A DNA stretch of 64,000 nucleotides, from NCBI GenBank assembly GCA_005784505.1, contig VCAZ01000008.1:4327763-4391762 (forward strand). The letters are read 5' to 3'. Within the stretch, counting starts at the first letter, position 1. Each line of letters opens with the position of its first letter. A model generated the notes under the pieces. That model saw only the letters and a program-made list of their open reading frames with translations. It had not been told where the DNA came from and did not search any database. The DNA is from Bagarius yarrelli (taxonomy: Eukaryota; Chordata; Actinopteri; Siluriformes; Sisoridae). Below are positions 62,604 to 64,000 of this stretch, piece by piece. A program made the translations under genes and the position numbers.

Positions 62604-64000
62604 GTATAGATAGTAATACTTTAGTAGGTTAGTGGTGCACTATATATGATGTATTCTCCTATTTGTACATCTAGTAATTATGCAATACAGATTTGTTTCC
62701 AACTCTTGGTTAAAACTAGATTAACAACATATATTATAAGTCAAACTTTATTAGGAAGCTTTCTGTTAGTTGTGGGGACCTAAGTCTGGGACAGATCTAC
62801 TGGTTAACTGGATGCCGAGATTAACTGATGAAACAAGTGAAGTCAGGTGTGGCTCTTTATTAATTGGCACCAAAAACCTACAGCCATCTTGTGAATACCT
62901 ATAGCATGGTATTGCAGTTAGTTGAGCAGAGTGGTGAAAGAAGTACCAGTAGACATAACCACCAGATTAGTACAGGGGTGGCTCCAGGTTTTTATTCAAA
63001 CAAAGCAGCGCCACACCTATTTTTAGTTGTTTAATCAGTAAGTCTCTGAGTTTTGCACATTGAAACAGGCAATTAGTCACTTCTGGGTGAGTGTTATAAG
63101 TATTGTTTATCACAGTTATCGCAAATGTTTGTCCTTATTTGACCTTTTCCATAATTTTAATATAACTCTGTTGATTTTGGAAACTTTTCATCATATGCCT
63201 TATATTCTTAGGTTTTGTTCCTGCTAGTAAAATTCAATAATATGTGGCTTTTATTTTATTTCAAATTAACTTTTAATTCATTTTGGGAAAGTTTCATTTA
63301 ATAGTGTTTTAACTCTGGGATTTGATAAAACCTTTTGGGGGTGGGTGGAAACCTGTTAACAGGGGGAGGGGGGAGGAAGTGAGTGATGGAACATTTGCCA
63401 AAAAACTCCCTCGACTTTGGAAAGCTGGTCATGGCTTCCCCTTTTCTTTCTTTACAGTTGTTCACTCACTTTAACGTTTAAATGGCTTCTAAACAAAGTC
63501 TTTAAGGCTTATTTGTGTTGTAATCTTGAATTGTTCACTTCTTTTCCCTATATCTGTCAAAAAATGTGCACATAAACACGTACACACAAGCCCAACCAGC
63601 TCCCTTCTGCCTTCTTGGCTGCATGAGGTTCTCCCCGCCCATCTCTTTCCCAAGCACATACCTCCTGTCTGAGATCTGTTAGTCTGCAATAGGCTTGTGC
63701 TGTGAAGTATGACACTGAGTGAGCATGACAAACACTGTGTAAATTCTACATTCATTTTAAATATGTCCCATGTGAGGGTACAAGTGTGATATGCATCTGT
63801 CTGACACGTCTAAAGAAGATACAGGTCATGGTCAGCTCCCGAACTAATTTAAAATAGACTGCCTATTTAAAATTATATACAGAACTACTTTTAAACAGTG
63901 TCATTATACTTTTACATGAATAACCAGAAGGATAAGCCAAAGATTCCATTCTTCCTGATTTTACTATGCAACACAAAAAATAAGAAACTATGAAATAAAC
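62604..64000. other. Intergenic DNA with an inverted-repeat element, no gene
   Basis: Includes the inverted repeat at 62845-63018. A G-rich patch is at 63335-63380, and a mixed-composition end carries an 88-codon minus-strand frame (63489-63755) of unknown product, judged chance. Confidence 0.4.
62845..63018. repeat. Inverted repeat (foldback element fragment)
   Basis: Left arm starts 'aggtgtggc' and runs to '...aaaaaccta' (62845-62880). The right arm 62985-63018 reads inversely, 'aggtttttattcaaacaaa' to 'gccacacct'. Arms are about 34 nt with mismatches. Likely a short non-autonomous element. Confidence 0.5.

Noticed and set aside
63489..63755. 88-codon minus-strand frame near the window end
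   Set aside because: No recognised product or splice context; Cys/Ser/Thr-rich and likely chance.

Overview
This is a vertebrate, almost certainly teleost fish, genomic window. It is AT-rich and carries intron-split genes with GT-AG junctions, tRNA-derived SINEs, short foldback DNA transposons and many microsatellites typical of fish. The SINE types (a tRNA-headed element ending in a 'gcgtctgccaaatgc' tail, and one with a 'gaataagcgg' tail) would fit an otophysan such as a catfish or characin, but the species cannot be fixed from sequence alone.

Layout: (1) 1-12650, plus strand: the last 28 coding exons of an ARAP-family gene, best read as arap3, with its stop codon and 3' UTR; the 5' exons lie outside the window. 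(2) 12650-38390: about 26 kb without a recognisable gene, in which AT-rich DNA and repeats alternate with blocks of more even composition that look like candidate cis-regulatory elements. (3) 38390-40100, minus strand: neurog1, one coding exon with a 98-bp intron in its 5' UTR and a TATA-containing promoter. (4) 40100-47900: upstream flank of neurog1, again with candidate regulatory blocks, then SINEs and CTCF-like sites. (5) 47975-51615, plus strand: the complete eight-coding-exon gene for RNA polymerase II subunit RPB7 (polr2g/polr2gl). (6) 53131-60170, plus strand: the complete ten-coding-exon eef1g gene. (7) 60170-64000: no gene recognised.

The genes form two functional neighbourhoods. 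neurog1 is a developmental proneural regulator in a gene-poor, enhancer-like landscape next to the signalling GTPase-activating protein gene arap3. polr2g and eef1g are housekeeping genes for transcription and translation, in tandem 1.8 kb apart, each with a housekeeping-type promoter (ETS/NRF1-like for polr2g; pyrimidine-rich TOP-like and YY1-like for eef1g). CTCF-like motifs flank the housekeeping pair. No CRISPR array, operon or other prokaryotic system is present, and I found no convincing wholly novel system. The most interesting leads are a near-perfect hairpin at 28821-28906, a CpG-rich block at 36930-37400, an unexplained antisense reading frame in eef1g intron 1, CTCF-like boundary motifs, and strong transcription-factor composites in the neurog1 desert.
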